The position numbers and the translations under genes are program-made. From an uncultured Eubacteriales bacterium (GTDB lineage: Bacteria; Bacillota; Clostridia; Oscillospirales; UMGS1783): 5,574 nt of DNA. Below the pieces are notes generated by a model. The model saw only the letters and a program-made list of their open reading frames with translations. It was not told the origin of the DNA and searched no databases. This document shows, in pieces, positions 1 through 5,574 of this stretch. Location: contig CAJLRT010000086.1 in the NCBI GenBank assembly GCA_905209135.1, forward strand, positions 1 through 5,574, read 5' to 3'. Position 1 is the first letter of the stretch. Every line of letters begins with the position of its first letter.

Positions 1-59
1 AACGCGGCATAGGCCGCGTGGAGTTTATCGGTGCGGACAGCCCGGCCGGGAAAGGATAG
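1..59 (+). CDS. hisZ: C-terminal end of an upstream gene, probably HisZ (ATP phosphoribosyltransferase regulatory subunit), partial
   Basis: An open frame enters from the left edge (first whole codon at base 3) and stops at TAG 57-59. It encodes the tail RGIGRVEFIGADSPAGKG. The stop is only 4 bases before the hisG start, so this gene is almost certainly in the same operon. The HisZ call is inferred from context. The next gene is a short-form HisG lacking the C-terminal regulatory domain, and such enzymes work as a complex with HisZ, a catalytically inactive relative of histidyl-tRNA synthetase whose gene commonly lies directly upstream. A final strand such as GRVEFIG fits that family, but 18 residues are too few to prove it. 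It could be another his or unrelated operon gene. Confidence 0.5.
   Translation, partial: RGIGRVEFIGADSPAGKG
49..56 (+). promoter_or_regulatory. Ribosome binding site of hisG
   Basis: GGAAAGGA ends 7 bases before ATG 64-66. This decides the hisG start: an in-frame GTG at 31 would add 11 residues (MRTARPGKDRE) unlike the HisG N-terminus, and it lies inside the preceding reading frame. Confidence 0.7.
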
Positions 60-63
60 AGAG

Positions 64-732
64 ATGGCATCATGCAGAATCGCCCTGACAAAAGGGCGTT
101 TGGAATCAAACAGCGTCGCCATGTTCGAGCGCATGGGCTATGACATGGCGGGCCTGAAAAACAAGGGGCGCCGGCTGGTCATTCCCGTGCCGGATGCGGA
201 TGCGGAAATCGTCCTGGCCAAGGCCCCGGACGTCATTACCTATGTGGAGCGCGGCGTGTGCGATATGGGAATCGTCGGCAAGGACACCGTCATGGAACAC
301 GGCGGCTCGTTTTACGAGGTGCTTGACCTCGGCTTCGGCTCCTGCCGGTTCGCCCTGGCCTCGCGCGCGGGCGCGGACTTCTACGGCGGCTACCGCGCCA
401 AGGTGATCGCAACGAAATATCCGGCCGTCACGCGCCGGTTTTTCGAGGGCAAGAACATGGACGTGGACATCGTAAAAATCGAGGGCTCCGTGGAACTGGC
501 CCCCCTGCTCGGGCTGGCGGACGCCATTGTCGACATTGTCGAAACCGGCGCGACGCTTCGGGAAAACGGCCTTGCCGTGCTGGAAACCATCGCGCCCGTC
601 TCGGCGCGGCTGATCGTGAATACGGCGAGCATGAAACTGAAAAAGCAGCCGATTGAGGATATCATTACGCGCATGGAGGAATACCTGCGCGAGAAAAAAC
701 GGGAAATGCGGGAAAGCGGGGAATCGGTATGA
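64..732 (+). CDS. hisG: ATP phosphoribosyltransferase catalytic subunit, short form (HisG)
   Basis: This is the first and normally feedback-controlled step of histidine synthesis: ATP + PRPP give N1-(5-phosphoribosyl)-ATP and pyrophosphate, in the cytosol. The protein has 222 residues, the length of the short HisG form, which has the two periplasmic-binding-like catalytic lobes but no C-terminal histidine-binding domain. The N-terminal TKGR (9-12) and RGVCDMGIVGKD (63-74) are family motifs. The HisG signature, E144 to L165 and ending in ETGATL, forms the PRPP-binding loop. Short forms depend on HisZ for activity and histidine inhibition, which fits the probable HisZ tail just upstream. ATG 64 is chosen because a ribosome binding site lies 7 bases before it and it gives the expected N-terminus (M-A-S-C-R-I-A-L-T-K-G-R). 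The stop overlaps the hisD start in an ATGA (729-732), suggesting coupled translation. The identification is secure. Confidence 0.97.
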   Translation: MASCRIALTKGRLESNSVAMFERMGYDMAGLKNKGRRLVIPVPDADAEIVLAKAPDVITYVERGVCDMGIVGKDTVMEHGGSFYEVLDLGFGSCRFALASRAGADFYGGYRAKVIATKYPAVTRRFFEGKNMDVDIVKIEGSVELAPLLGLADAIVDIVETGATLRENGLAVLETIAPVSARLIVNTASMKLKKQPIEDIITRMEEYLREKKREMRESGESV

Positions 733-2015
733 TCAGAACAATCGTGGCGGACGGGACGGCGGAAGTCAGCCTGTTGCAGGAAATGCGGGGCCGCGCCGGT
801 GAAATCGACGCAAAGGTCACACGCGCCGTAATGGAAATTCTCGAGTCGGTGCGCCGTGAGGGCGACGCGGCGGTCCTGCGCTATACGCGTAAGTTCGACT
901 GCGCGGGCCTGGACGCGCTGGAAGTGCCTCCCGCCGCGCTGCGCGAAGCCTATGAGCGCAGCGACGAGCGGTTCGTGCAGGCCATGCTCTGCGCAAAGGA
1001 CAACATCACGGCGTTCCACGGCCGTCAGAAGCAGCAGGGATTTATCGATATGCAGCAAAGCGGCGTGCTGCTCGGCCAGCGTATCCGCGGCCTGCACCGC
1101 GTGGGGCTGTACGTGCCGGGCGGCACGGCGGCCTATCCCAGCTCGGTGCTGATGAACGCCATCCCCGCCAAAATCGCAGGCGTGGGTGAAATCATCATGG
1201 TCACGCCGCCCGGAAAGGACGGAAAGCCCAACCCCGACATCCTCACAGCGGCCTATATCGCTGGCGTGGACCGGGTGTTCCTCGTCGGCGGCGCGCAGGC
1301 AGTAGCGGCGCTCGCCTATGGAACGCAGAGCATTCCGCGCGTGGACAAGATCGTGGGCCCGGGCAACATCTACGTCGCAACGGCGAAAAAGCTCGTGTAC
1401 GGGGCAGTTGATATCGACATGATCGCCGGCCCCAGCGAAATCCTCATCCTGGCGGACGGCACCGCCGACCCGCGCTGTATCGCCGCCGACCTCATGTCGC
1501 AGGCTGAGCACGACGCGCTCGCCAGCGCCGTCCTTGTCACGACCAGCGCCGAGGTTGCCATGCGGGTAGGGGAGCAGCTCCAGCGGCAGGCCGCGTCCAT
1601 GCCGCGCCGGGAAATCATCGAACAGTCGCTTGCGGACTATGGCGCTGTCATCATCTGCAAAACGCTCGACCAGGCCGTAGCCCTGGCCAACGAACTGGCG
1701 CCCGAACATCTGGAGGTCGTCTGCGCCGAGGGCATGCAGCTTCTGGGCCGGCTGGACAACGCCGGTTCCATCTTCGTCGGCGGCTATTCGCCCGAGCCGC
1801 TGGGCGACTATTACGCGGGCCCGAACCACGTCCTGCCGACAAGCGGCACGGCCCGGTTCTTCTCGCCGCTGTCCGTGGACGATTTTGTGAAAAAGACGAG
1901 CTTTATCTCGTATACGGAGCAGGCGCTCCGCAGCGCCTGTGACGATATTGTCACCATTGCGGAGCGCGAGGGGCTGTACGCCCATGCAAACGCTGTAAAA
2001 GTGAGGTTTTCATAA
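729..2015 (+). CDS. hisD: Histidinol dehydrogenase (HisD)
   Basis: HisD carries out the last two steps of the pathway, the NAD-dependent four-electron oxidation of L-histidinol through histidinal to L-histidine. It is a zinc-dependent cytosolic homodimer. The 428-residue length is normal. The known functional residues appear at nearly the E. coli positions: zinc ligands Q258 and H261 (in SQAEHD), D360 (EPLGDYYAGPNHVLPTSGTA region) and H419 (GLYAHANAV), with the catalytic pair E326-H327 (ELAPEHLEV). The nucleotide-binding half shows GLYVPGG (126-132), FLVGGAQAVAALAYGT (184-199) and VGPGN (209-213). The start at 729 overlaps the hisG stop by 4 bases; GGGGAA (718-723) inside the hisG end is a plausible ribosome binding site 5 bases upstream. 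The stop TAA shares one base with the hisC ATG. No missing residues or frameshift are seen. Confidence 0.98.
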   Translation: MIRTIVADGTAEVSLLQEMRGRAGEIDAKVTRAVMEILESVRREGDAAVLRYTRKFDCAGLDALEVPPAALREAYERSDERFVQAMLCAKDNITAFHGRQKQQGFIDMQQSGVLLGQRIRGLHRVGLYVPGGTAAYPSSVLMNAIPAKIAGVGEIIMVTPPGKDGKPNPDILTAAYIAGVDRVFLVGGAQAVAALAYGTQSIPRVDKIVGPGNIYVATAKKLVYGAVDIDMIAGPSEILILADGTADPRCIAADLMSQAEHDALASAVLVTTSAEVAMRVGEQLQRQAASMPRREIIEQSLADYGAVIICKTLDQAVALANELAPEHLEVVCAEGMQLLGRLDNAGSIFVGGYSPEPLGDYYAGPNHVLPTSGTARFFSPLSVDDFVKKTSFISYTEQALRSACDDIVTIAEREGLYAHANAVKVRFS

Positions 2016-3067
2016 TGGGATATGCCCTCAGCGGAAAGATCGCGGCGCTCAAGCCGTACGATCCCATCGCCGGCGTCTATCCGGTCCGGCTGGACGCGAA
2101 CGAATCGTACCTCGACCTGCCGCCCTTTCTCCGGGAAAAAATATCGGCCGGCCTGTCTGAAATCGCGTTGAACCGCTACCCCGACCCGCTTGCCGAACGC
2201 GCCTGCGCCGCCGCCGCGGCGGCCTATGGCGTAAGGCCGCGCTGCGTCACGGCGGGCAACGGCTCCGACGAGCTTATCAGCATCCTGCTCGCCTGTTTTC
2301 TGGAAAAGGGCGATACGGTCCTCACCCTCTCGCCCGACTTCAGCATGTACCCGTTTTACGCCGCGCTGTACGAGGCGGACTGCGCTGTGCTGGAAAAGGG
2401 GCCGGACGCCGCCGTGTCCGGCGCCGAAATCGCCGCGAAGATACGGGAGACGGGCGCGCGCGCCGTCGTGTTCTCCAATCCCTGCAATCCCACCTCCGTC
2501 GGCATGGAGCGCGCCGAGGTGCGCTCTCTGCTGCGCAGTACCGACGCGCTCGTCATTCTTGACGAGGCGTATATGGACTTCTGGGATCAGAGCCTGCTCG
2601 GCGAAGCGGAGGAGTATGACAACCTCGTAATCCTCAAAACCTGCTCCAAGGCGGTGGGCCTTGCCAATATCCGGCTGGGCTTCGCCGTGGCAAATGAACG
2701 GATTACGGACGCGCTGCGCGCCGTCAAGTCGCCCTATAACGTAAACGGCGTTTCCGCCATGATCGGCGCCGCCGTACTGGAGCAGCGGGATTACCTGCGC
2801 GAAGCGGCCGCAGAGCTTGTCGCGTCCCGGCAGGCGCTGTCGCGGGAGCTGGAATCGCTGCTGTCCCGGAAAGCGGGGACGTACCGGATTTATCCGTCGC
2901 GCACCAACTTCCTGTACGTCTCTATGCCGGACGCCGGAGCAGTCTTTGCCGGCCTGAAAGAGCGGGGGATTATCGTCCGCTGCCTGGGCTCGCACCTGCG
3001 CATCACGGCGGGCAGCGAAGCGGAAAACGCCGCGCTGACAGCGGCGCTGGACGGGATACTGGTTTGA
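2015..3067 (+). CDS. hisC: Histidinol-phosphate aminotransferase (HisC)
   Basis: This is a pyridoxal-phosphate enzyme of aminotransferase class I/II (fold type I). It converts imidazole acetol phosphate plus glutamate to L-histidinol phosphate plus 2-oxoglutarate. The 350 residues are the usual HisC size. In order: the N-terminal substrate segment RLDANES (25-31), the cofactor phosphate loop GNGSDE (81-86), SNPCNPT with N158 (154-160), ILDEAY with D183 and Y186 near the PLP ring, the Schiff-base lysine K212 in TCSKAVGL, R220 in IRLGF, and the substrate-carboxylate arginine R329 in LRIT. It starts in a TAATG overlap with hisD, with GTGAGG (2001-2006) 8 bases upstream. HisC relatives also act on aromatic amino acids or in cobamide synthesis (CobD), but the position inside a his operon makes HisC by far the best call. 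hisB, often the next gene, is absent here. Confidence 0.96.
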   Translation: MGYALSGKIAALKPYDPIAGVYPVRLDANESYLDLPPFLREKISAGLSEIALNRYPDPLAERACAAAAAAYGVRPRCVTAGNGSDELISILLACFLEKGDTVLTLSPDFSMYPFYAALYEADCAVLEKGPDAAVSGAEIAAKIRETGARAVVFSNPCNPTSVGMERAEVRSLLRSTDALVILDEAYMDFWDQSLLGEAEEYDNLVILKTCSKAVGLANIRLGFAVANERITDALRAVKSPYNVNGVSAMIGAAVLEQRDYLREAAAELVASRQALSRELESLLSRKAGTYRIYPSRTNFLYVSMPDAGAVFAGLKERGIIVRCLGSHLRITAGSEAENAALTAALDGILV

Positions 3068-3072
3068 GGGAG
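3066..3072 (+). promoter_or_regulatory. Ribosome binding site of hisH
   Basis: GAGGGAG overlaps the last bases of the hisC TGA stop and lies 5 bases before ATG 3078. It supports this start and shows that the 10-base hisC-hisH gap has no room for a further gene. Confidence 0.65.
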
Positions 3073-3077
3073 CTGCC

Positions 3078-3689
3078 ATGGATACATATATCGCGATTGT
3101 GGACTACGGCGCGGGAAATCTGTTTTCCCTGAAGAATGCGCTGGACTATATCGGCGCGCGCAGCGCCGTCACCTCCGACCCGGCCGTGCTGGAAAAGAGC
3201 GCGGCCGTGCTCCTGCCGGGCGTGGGCGCGTTCCCGGACGCAATGGAGAAGCTCAACGCGGCCGCTCTGACAGCGCCGCTGCGCGCCGCGGCGCAGGCGA
3301 AGCCCTTTCTGGGCATCTGCCTTGGCATGCAGGTGCTGTTTGAAACGGGTACCGAATTTGTTCAGACGCCGGGGCTCGGCCTGCTCCCGGGCCGGGTAGT
3401 CCGGCTGCGTGCGGAGGGACTTCCCATCCCGCACATGGGCTGGAACAGCCTGCGCCTGCATGCCGACTCCCCCCTGCTCGCAGGCGTGGATGCGGGCAGC
3501 TACGTCTACTTTGTGCACTCCTATAGGGCCGATACGGCCGCCGGCGTTGTTCTGGCCGATGCGGAGTACGGAGAACCGGTCCCCGCCGTAGTGGGGCGCG
3601 GGCAGGTGTTCGGCTGCCAGTTCCACCCCGAGAAGAGCGGCGAGGCCGGGCTGACAATACTGCGGAATTTCTGGAGGATGGCGAAATGA
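3078..3689 (+). CDS. hisH: Imidazole glycerol phosphate synthase, glutaminase subunit (HisH)
   Basis: HisH is the class I glutamine amidotransferase half of IGP synthase. It hydrolyses glutamine and passes ammonia through the HisF barrel, where PRFAR is converted to imidazole glycerol phosphate and AICAR. The 203 residues are normal for the monofunctional form. The N-terminal IVDYGAGN (7-14) and oxyanion-strand loop PGVGAF (47-52) are present. The catalytic triad is complete: nucleophile C81 in GICLGMQ, and H183 with E185 in QFHPEKS. PHMGWN (118-123) and HSYR (147-150) are further HisH-specific motifs that separate it from PabA/TrpG-type glutaminases. It follows hisC after 10 bases and overlaps hisA by 4 bases (ATGA). 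Its partner hisF lies two genes downstream, so the two halves can be made together. Confidence 0.97.
   Translation: MDTYIAIVDYGAGNLFSLKNALDYIGARSAVTSDPAVLEKSAAVLLPGVGAFPDAMEKLNAAALTAPLRAAAQAKPFLGICLGMQVLFETGTEFVQTPGLGLLPGRVVRLRAEGLPIPHMGWNSLRLHADSPLLAGVDAGSYVYFVHSYRADTAAGVVLADAEYGEPVPAVVGRGQVFGCQFHPEKSGEAGLTILRNFWRMAK
3673..3677 (+). promoter_or_regulatory. Ribosome binding site of hisA
   Basis: A perfect GGAGG inside the last codons of hisH, 8 bases before ATG 3686. With the ATGA overlap it indicates re-initiation on hisA directly after hisH. Confidence 0.7.
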
Positions 3690-4411
3690 TCCTGTTCCCT
3701 GCAATAGATATGATCGGCGGCAAATGCGTCCGCCTCGTCCGGGGCGATTACGCGACCGCGGCCCAGATGGCGGACGATATTCTGGAGACAGCGCAGCATT
3801 TTGCGTTCAGCGGCTGCGGCTGGCTTCACATGGTCGACCTGGACGGTGCAAAGCAGAAAAAGCCGGTCAATGCCGGCCAGGTGCGCCGTGTGCTTGAAAA
3901 CACCGGCCTGCGCGTGCAGATCGGCGGCGGAATCCGTACCCTGGCGGATATGGAGTTCTACCGAAGCCTCGGCGCGCACCGCATCATCCTGGGCTCTGTC
4001 GCCGTCAGCAACAAGCCGCTGACAAAGCTGGCGGTGTCCATGTTCGGCGATCGGCTCGCAGTCGGGATCGACGCGCGCGGCGGCCGCGTCGCCACCAACG
4101 GCTGGCTCGAGCAGAGCGACGTGGACTACATCACGCTCGCCAGGGAGATGGAGTCAATCGGCGTAAAAACCATTATCTATACCGATATTTCGCGCGACGG
4201 CACGCTCGAGGGGCTCAACCTCGCGCATCTGGAGGCGCTGCAGAGCGCGGTGTCGTGCAACGTCATCGCCAGCGGCGGCGTCGCCGGGATTGACGACGTC
4301 GCCGCCTGCAGGAAGCTCGGCCTGTACGGCGTGATCTGCGGAAAATCGCTGTACAGCGGCGCGCTCGATCTGAAACAGGCGCTCGCCGCCGCGCGCGGCC
4401 GGGCCGTGTAA
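3686..4411 (+). CDS. hisA: ProFAR isomerase, phosphoribosylformimino-AICAR-phosphate isomerase (HisA)
   Basis: HisA performs the Amadori rearrangement of ProFAR to PRFAR, the substrate of HisHF. It is a monomeric (beta-alpha)8 barrel with two phosphate-binding half-barrels. The 241 residues match the family. The catalytic aspartates are D8 (FPAIDMIGGKCVRL) and D129 (VGIDARGG), with T166 in IYTDISRDGT. The duplicated phosphate-binding loops appear as GGGIR (80-84) and SGGVAG (196-201), and HMVDLDGA (48-55) is the conserved second strand. PriA and TrpF are relatives; the DLDGA and SRDGT motifs with the surrounding genes favour HisA. I cannot exclude extra TrpF activity from sequence alone. The start is set by the ATGA overlap with hisH and the GGAGG 8 bases upstream. 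It ends 22 bases before the preferred hisF start. Confidence 0.97.
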   Translation: MILFPAIDMIGGKCVRLVRGDYATAAQMADDILETAQHFAFSGCGWLHMVDLDGAKQKKPVNAGQVRRVLENTGLRVQIGGGIRTLADMEFYRSLGAHRIILGSVAVSNKPLTKLAVSMFGDRLAVGIDARGGRVATNGWLEQSDVDYITLAREMESIGVKTIIYTDISRDGTLEGLNLAHLEALQSAVSCNVIASGGVAGIDDVAACRKLGLYGVICGKSLYSGALDLKQALAAARGRAV

Positions 4412-4433
4412 TACGGAAAGCGGGTGAATGCAA

Positions 4434-5189
4434 ATGCTTGCGAAACGGATCATCCCCTGCCTGGACGTGCGGGACGGCAAAGTGGTCAAGGGCGTCAATT
4501 TTGTCGGAATCAAAGAGGTGGGCGACCCCGTGGAATGCGCCAAGGCCTACAATGCGCAGGGCGCGGACGAAATCGTGTTTCTGGATATCACCGCCACGCA
4601 TGAAGCGCGGGGGACCATGGCGGACGTAGTCCGCCGGACGGCCCGGGAAGTGTTCGTTCCGCTGACTGTGGGCGGCGGGATCCGCACTGCGGACGACATG
4701 CGCGCCCTGCTGCGCGCCGGCGCGGACAAGGCGTCCGTCAACTCCGCCGCCGTGCGCAGTCCCGGGCTGATCGCGGCCGCGGCCGCGCAGTTCGGCAGCC
4801 AGTGCGTCGTGCTCGCCATCGACGCGCGCCGCAACGCCGCGGGCGGGTATTCCGTCGTCATCAACGGCGGCCGGATCGACACGGGCCTGGACGCGGTCGA
4901 ATGGGCGCGCGAGGGCGTGCGCCTGGGCGCTGGCGAGATCCTGCTCACCTCCATGGACGCGGACGGAACGCGCGACGGGTTCGATATCGACATGCTCAAC
5001 GCCGTCGCCCGCGAAGTCGGCGTGCCGGTCATCGCGTCGGGCGGCTGCGGCAGCCTTGCGCATTTTGCCGAGGTGTTTGAAAAAACGCCCGCTTCGGCGG
5101 CCCTGGCGGCCTCCCTGTTCCATTACGGGGAACTGACGGTCGGCCAGGTGAAAGACTACCTGCGCGCGCGCGGGATACCCGTTCGTTAG
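4434..5189 (+). CDS. hisF: Imidazole glycerol phosphate synthase, cyclase subunit (HisF)
   Basis: HisF is the (beta-alpha)8-barrel cyclase of IGP synthase. It receives ammonia from HisH and turns PRFAR into imidazole glycerol phosphate and AICAR, the latter feeding purine synthesis. From ATG 4434 the protein is 251 residues and begins [12 protein letters not shown], matching Thermotoga HisF numbering: catalytic D11 and D130 (VLAIDARR), and the ammonia-gate residues R5, E46 and K99, with the fourth, E168, shifted by one. Phosphate loops are GGGIRT (80-85) and SGGCGS (202-207), and [13 protein letters not shown] (170-182) is the family signature. An in-frame ATG at 4428 would add only M-Q. GGAAAG (4415-4420) suits that start, while GGTGA (4423-4427) suits 4434, so the choice rests on family alignment. 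HisF is homologous to HisA but clearly distinguishable from it. It is separated from hisI by 15 bases containing a strong ribosome binding site. Confidence 0.96.
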   Translation: MLAKRIIPCLDVRDGKVVKGVNFVGIKEVGDPVECAKAYNAQGADEIVFLDITATHEARGTMADVVRRTAREVFVPLTVGGGIRTADDMRALLRAGADKASVNSAAVRSPGLIAAAAAQFGSQCVVLAIDARRNAAGGYSVVINGGRIDTGLDAVEWAREGVRLGAGEILLTSMDADGTRDGFDIDMLNAVAREVGVPVIASGGCGSLAHFAEVFEKTPASAALAASLFHYGELTVGQVKDYLRARGIPVR

Positions 5190-5190
5190 G

Positions 5191-5198
5191 AAAGGAGA
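5191..5198 (+). promoter_or_regulatory. Ribosome binding site of hisI
   Basis: AAAGGAGA lies just after the hisF stop, its AGGAG core ending 7 bases before ATG 5205. It is among the strongest Shine-Dalgarno matches in the window and fixes the hisI start. Confidence 0.75.
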
Positions 5199-5204
5199 CT
5201 GCAT

Positions 5205-5525
5205 ATGGATCTGGACCGGCTGTTTGCAAAAGGGGAGCTGATCCCCGCCATCGTCCAGCAGGCGGGCACAAACGAGGTGCTCATGCTCGCATATATGAAC
5301 CGCGAAAGCCTGGCCGTCACGCTGGAAACAGGCTACACCTGTTTTTTCAGCCGGTCGCGCGGCAAGCTCTGGAAAAAGGGCGAGACGTCGGGGCATGTGC
5401 AGCGGGTGCTGCGCATTACCGCCGACTGCGACTGCGACACCCTGCTCGTCACGGTCGAGCAGACGGGCCCTGCCTGCCACACGGGCAGCCGCACCTGTTT
5501 TTTCAATACGGTAAAGGAGTTTTAA
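5205..5525 (+). CDS. hisI: Phosphoribosyl-AMP cyclohydrolase, monofunctional (HisI)
   Basis: HisI opens the adenine ring of phosphoribosyl-AMP to give ProFAR, the HisA substrate. It is a zinc- and magnesium-dependent cytosolic enzyme, dimeric in characterised members. The 106-residue length is that of the stand-alone cyclohydrolase, not the roughly twofold longer HisIE fusion. LIPAIVQ (12-18) and VLMLAYMN (25-32) open the domain. The core [16 protein letters not shown] (49-64) is highly characteristic. The acidic/cysteine metal cluster DCDCD (74-78) and the CHTG..TC motif (C91, C98) give the three conserved zinc cysteines C75, C91 and C98. The domain ends [12 protein letters not shown] and then TAA. 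HisE-like coding resumes in the same frame two codons later, so a split HisIE arrangement is worth considering (see findings). The start is supported by an AGGAG 7 bases upstream. Confidence 0.97.
   Translation: MDLDRLFAKGELIPAIVQQAGTNEVLMLAYMNRESLAVTLETGYTCFFSRSRGKLWKKGETSGHVQRVLRITADCDCDTLLVTVEQTGPACHTGSRTCFFNTVKEF
5513..5519 (+). promoter_or_regulatory. Ribosome binding site of hisE, within the end of hisI
   Basis: AAAGGAG lies inside the last codons of hisI. It ends 9 bases before an ATT codon (5529) and 15 bases before a GTG (5535), both in the HisE reading frame. The spacing favours ATT as the start. No ATG is available between the hisI stop and the conserved HisE N-terminus. Confidence 0.55.
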
Positions 5526-5528
5526 CCC

Positions 5529-5574
5529 ATTGAAGTGCTGCGCGAACTGTATGAAATCGTCCGCCACCGCCAAC
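5529..5574 (+). CDS. hisE: Phosphoribosyl-ATP pyrophosphatase (HisE), N-terminal fragment, cut by window edge
   Basis: HisE hydrolyses phosphoribosyl-ATP to phosphoribosyl-AMP and pyrophosphate, the second pathway step and the one feeding HisI. Only the first 15 codons are visible: (I/M)EVLRELYEIVRHRQ. The pattern V-L-x-E-L-Y-x-I/V-x-x-x-R matches the first helix of HisE proteins, whose catalytic EE.AEV helix would lie beyond the edge. The position directly after hisI supports the call. The start is uncertain: ATT 5529 (a rare initiator) has the better ribosome-binding spacing, and GTG 5535 is the nearest conventional alternative. A TTG at 5530 is in a different frame and gives an unrelated cysteine-containing peptide. 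The frame is the same as hisI, with the TAA of hisI two codons upstream. Confidence 0.75.
   Translation, partial: MEVLRELYEIVRHRQ

Noticed and set aside
390..1985. A 531-codon open frame on the - strand across hisG and hisD
   Set aside because: It is antisense to two fully motif-confirmed genes. Its translation is low-complexity and rich in Arg, His, Ala and Asp, with no recognisable domain. Long antisense open frames are expected in GC-rich genes with G/C third positions.
2207..2223. A GCC/GCG repeat with a palindromic core inside hisC
   Set aside because: It encodes an alanine-rich helix segment (CAAAAAAA, about residues 64-71) and is a product of codon bias, not an independent element.
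1811..3079. A 422-codon open frame on the - strand across hisC
   Set aside because: It mirrors the hisC coding frame, has no recognisable domain, and no convincing ribosome binding site was evident. It is a composition artefact.
4772..4787. A 16-base perfect palindrome, CGCGGCCGCGGCCGCG, inside hisF (two overlapping NotI-type sites)
   Set aside because: It is explained by an alanine run (AAAAA, residues 114-118) written in GCG/GCC codons. It lies inside an essential coding sequence with no T-run or other sign of a terminator or protein site.
5161..5172. An alternating TGCGCGCGCGCG tract at the end of hisF, which could adopt Z-DNA
   Set aside because: It is short and encodes ordinary hisF residues (LRARG) in GC-rich codons. 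No supporting context was found.
3686..5189. hisA and hisF as a possible recent tandem duplication
   Set aside because: Both are half-barrel-repeat TIM barrels descended from a common ancestor, but each has its own full set of subfamily motifs, so this is the ancient, universal paralogy and not a local event.
4263..5573. A 436-codon open frame on the - strand across hisF and hisI, reaching the right edge
   Set aside because: It is antisense to two conserved genes and Arg/Ala/His-rich with no domain. It could be considered only if it continued into a known gene beyond the edge, which nothing suggests.
5530..5574. A TTG start at 5530 for the gene after hisI
   Set aside because: It has good ribosome-binding spacing but its frame gives LKCCANCMKSSATAN, unlike HisE, whereas the neighbouring frame gives a clear HisE-like helix.

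Overview
The window is an interior slice of a histidine biosynthesis operon. All genes are on the + strand, packed end to end with no intergenic stretch longer than about 22 bases. In order it holds: the last codons of an upstream gene (probably hisZ), hisG (short form), hisD, hisC, hisH, hisA, hisF, hisI, and the first codons of hisE, which runs off the right edge. Every complete gene has its family's usual length and intact catalytic motifs. I see no RNA gene, mobile element, CRISPR array, terminator or operon promoter; the start and end of the operon lie outside the window.

Organism: the DNA is visibly GC-rich, with strong G/C preference at third codon positions. Start sites carry Shine-Dalgarno sequences of the GGAGG type. 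The short-form HisG (which needs a separate HisZ regulatory subunit), the probable HisZ tail just before it, and the separate hisI and hisE point to a GC-rich Clostridia-like Bacillota. This is inference from gene organisation, not a database match.

How the genes work together: HisG (with HisZ) joins ATP and PRPP to form phosphoribosyl-ATP. HisE removes pyrophosphate, HisI opens the adenine ring, and HisA isomerises the product to PRFAR. The HisH/HisF pair uses glutamine to make imidazole glycerol phosphate and AICAR. HisC transaminates imidazole acetol phosphate to histidinol phosphate, and HisD oxidises histidinol to histidine. Two steps have no gene here: the dehydratase hisB, which in many relatives sits between hisC and hisH, and a histidinol-phosphate phosphatase. 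Both must be encoded elsewhere if the pathway is complete.

The junctions are tight. There are ATGA overlaps at hisG/hisD and hisH/hisA, a TAATG overlap at hisD/hisC, and short gaps with clear ribosome binding sites at the others. The one unusual junction is hisI/hisE. HisE-like coding resumes in the same frame two codons after the hisI stop, with no ATG; an ATT codon sits at good spacing from an AAAGGAG ribosome binding site. Apart from that and the absent hisB, this is an ordinary biosynthetic operon, and I found no sign of an undescribed system.
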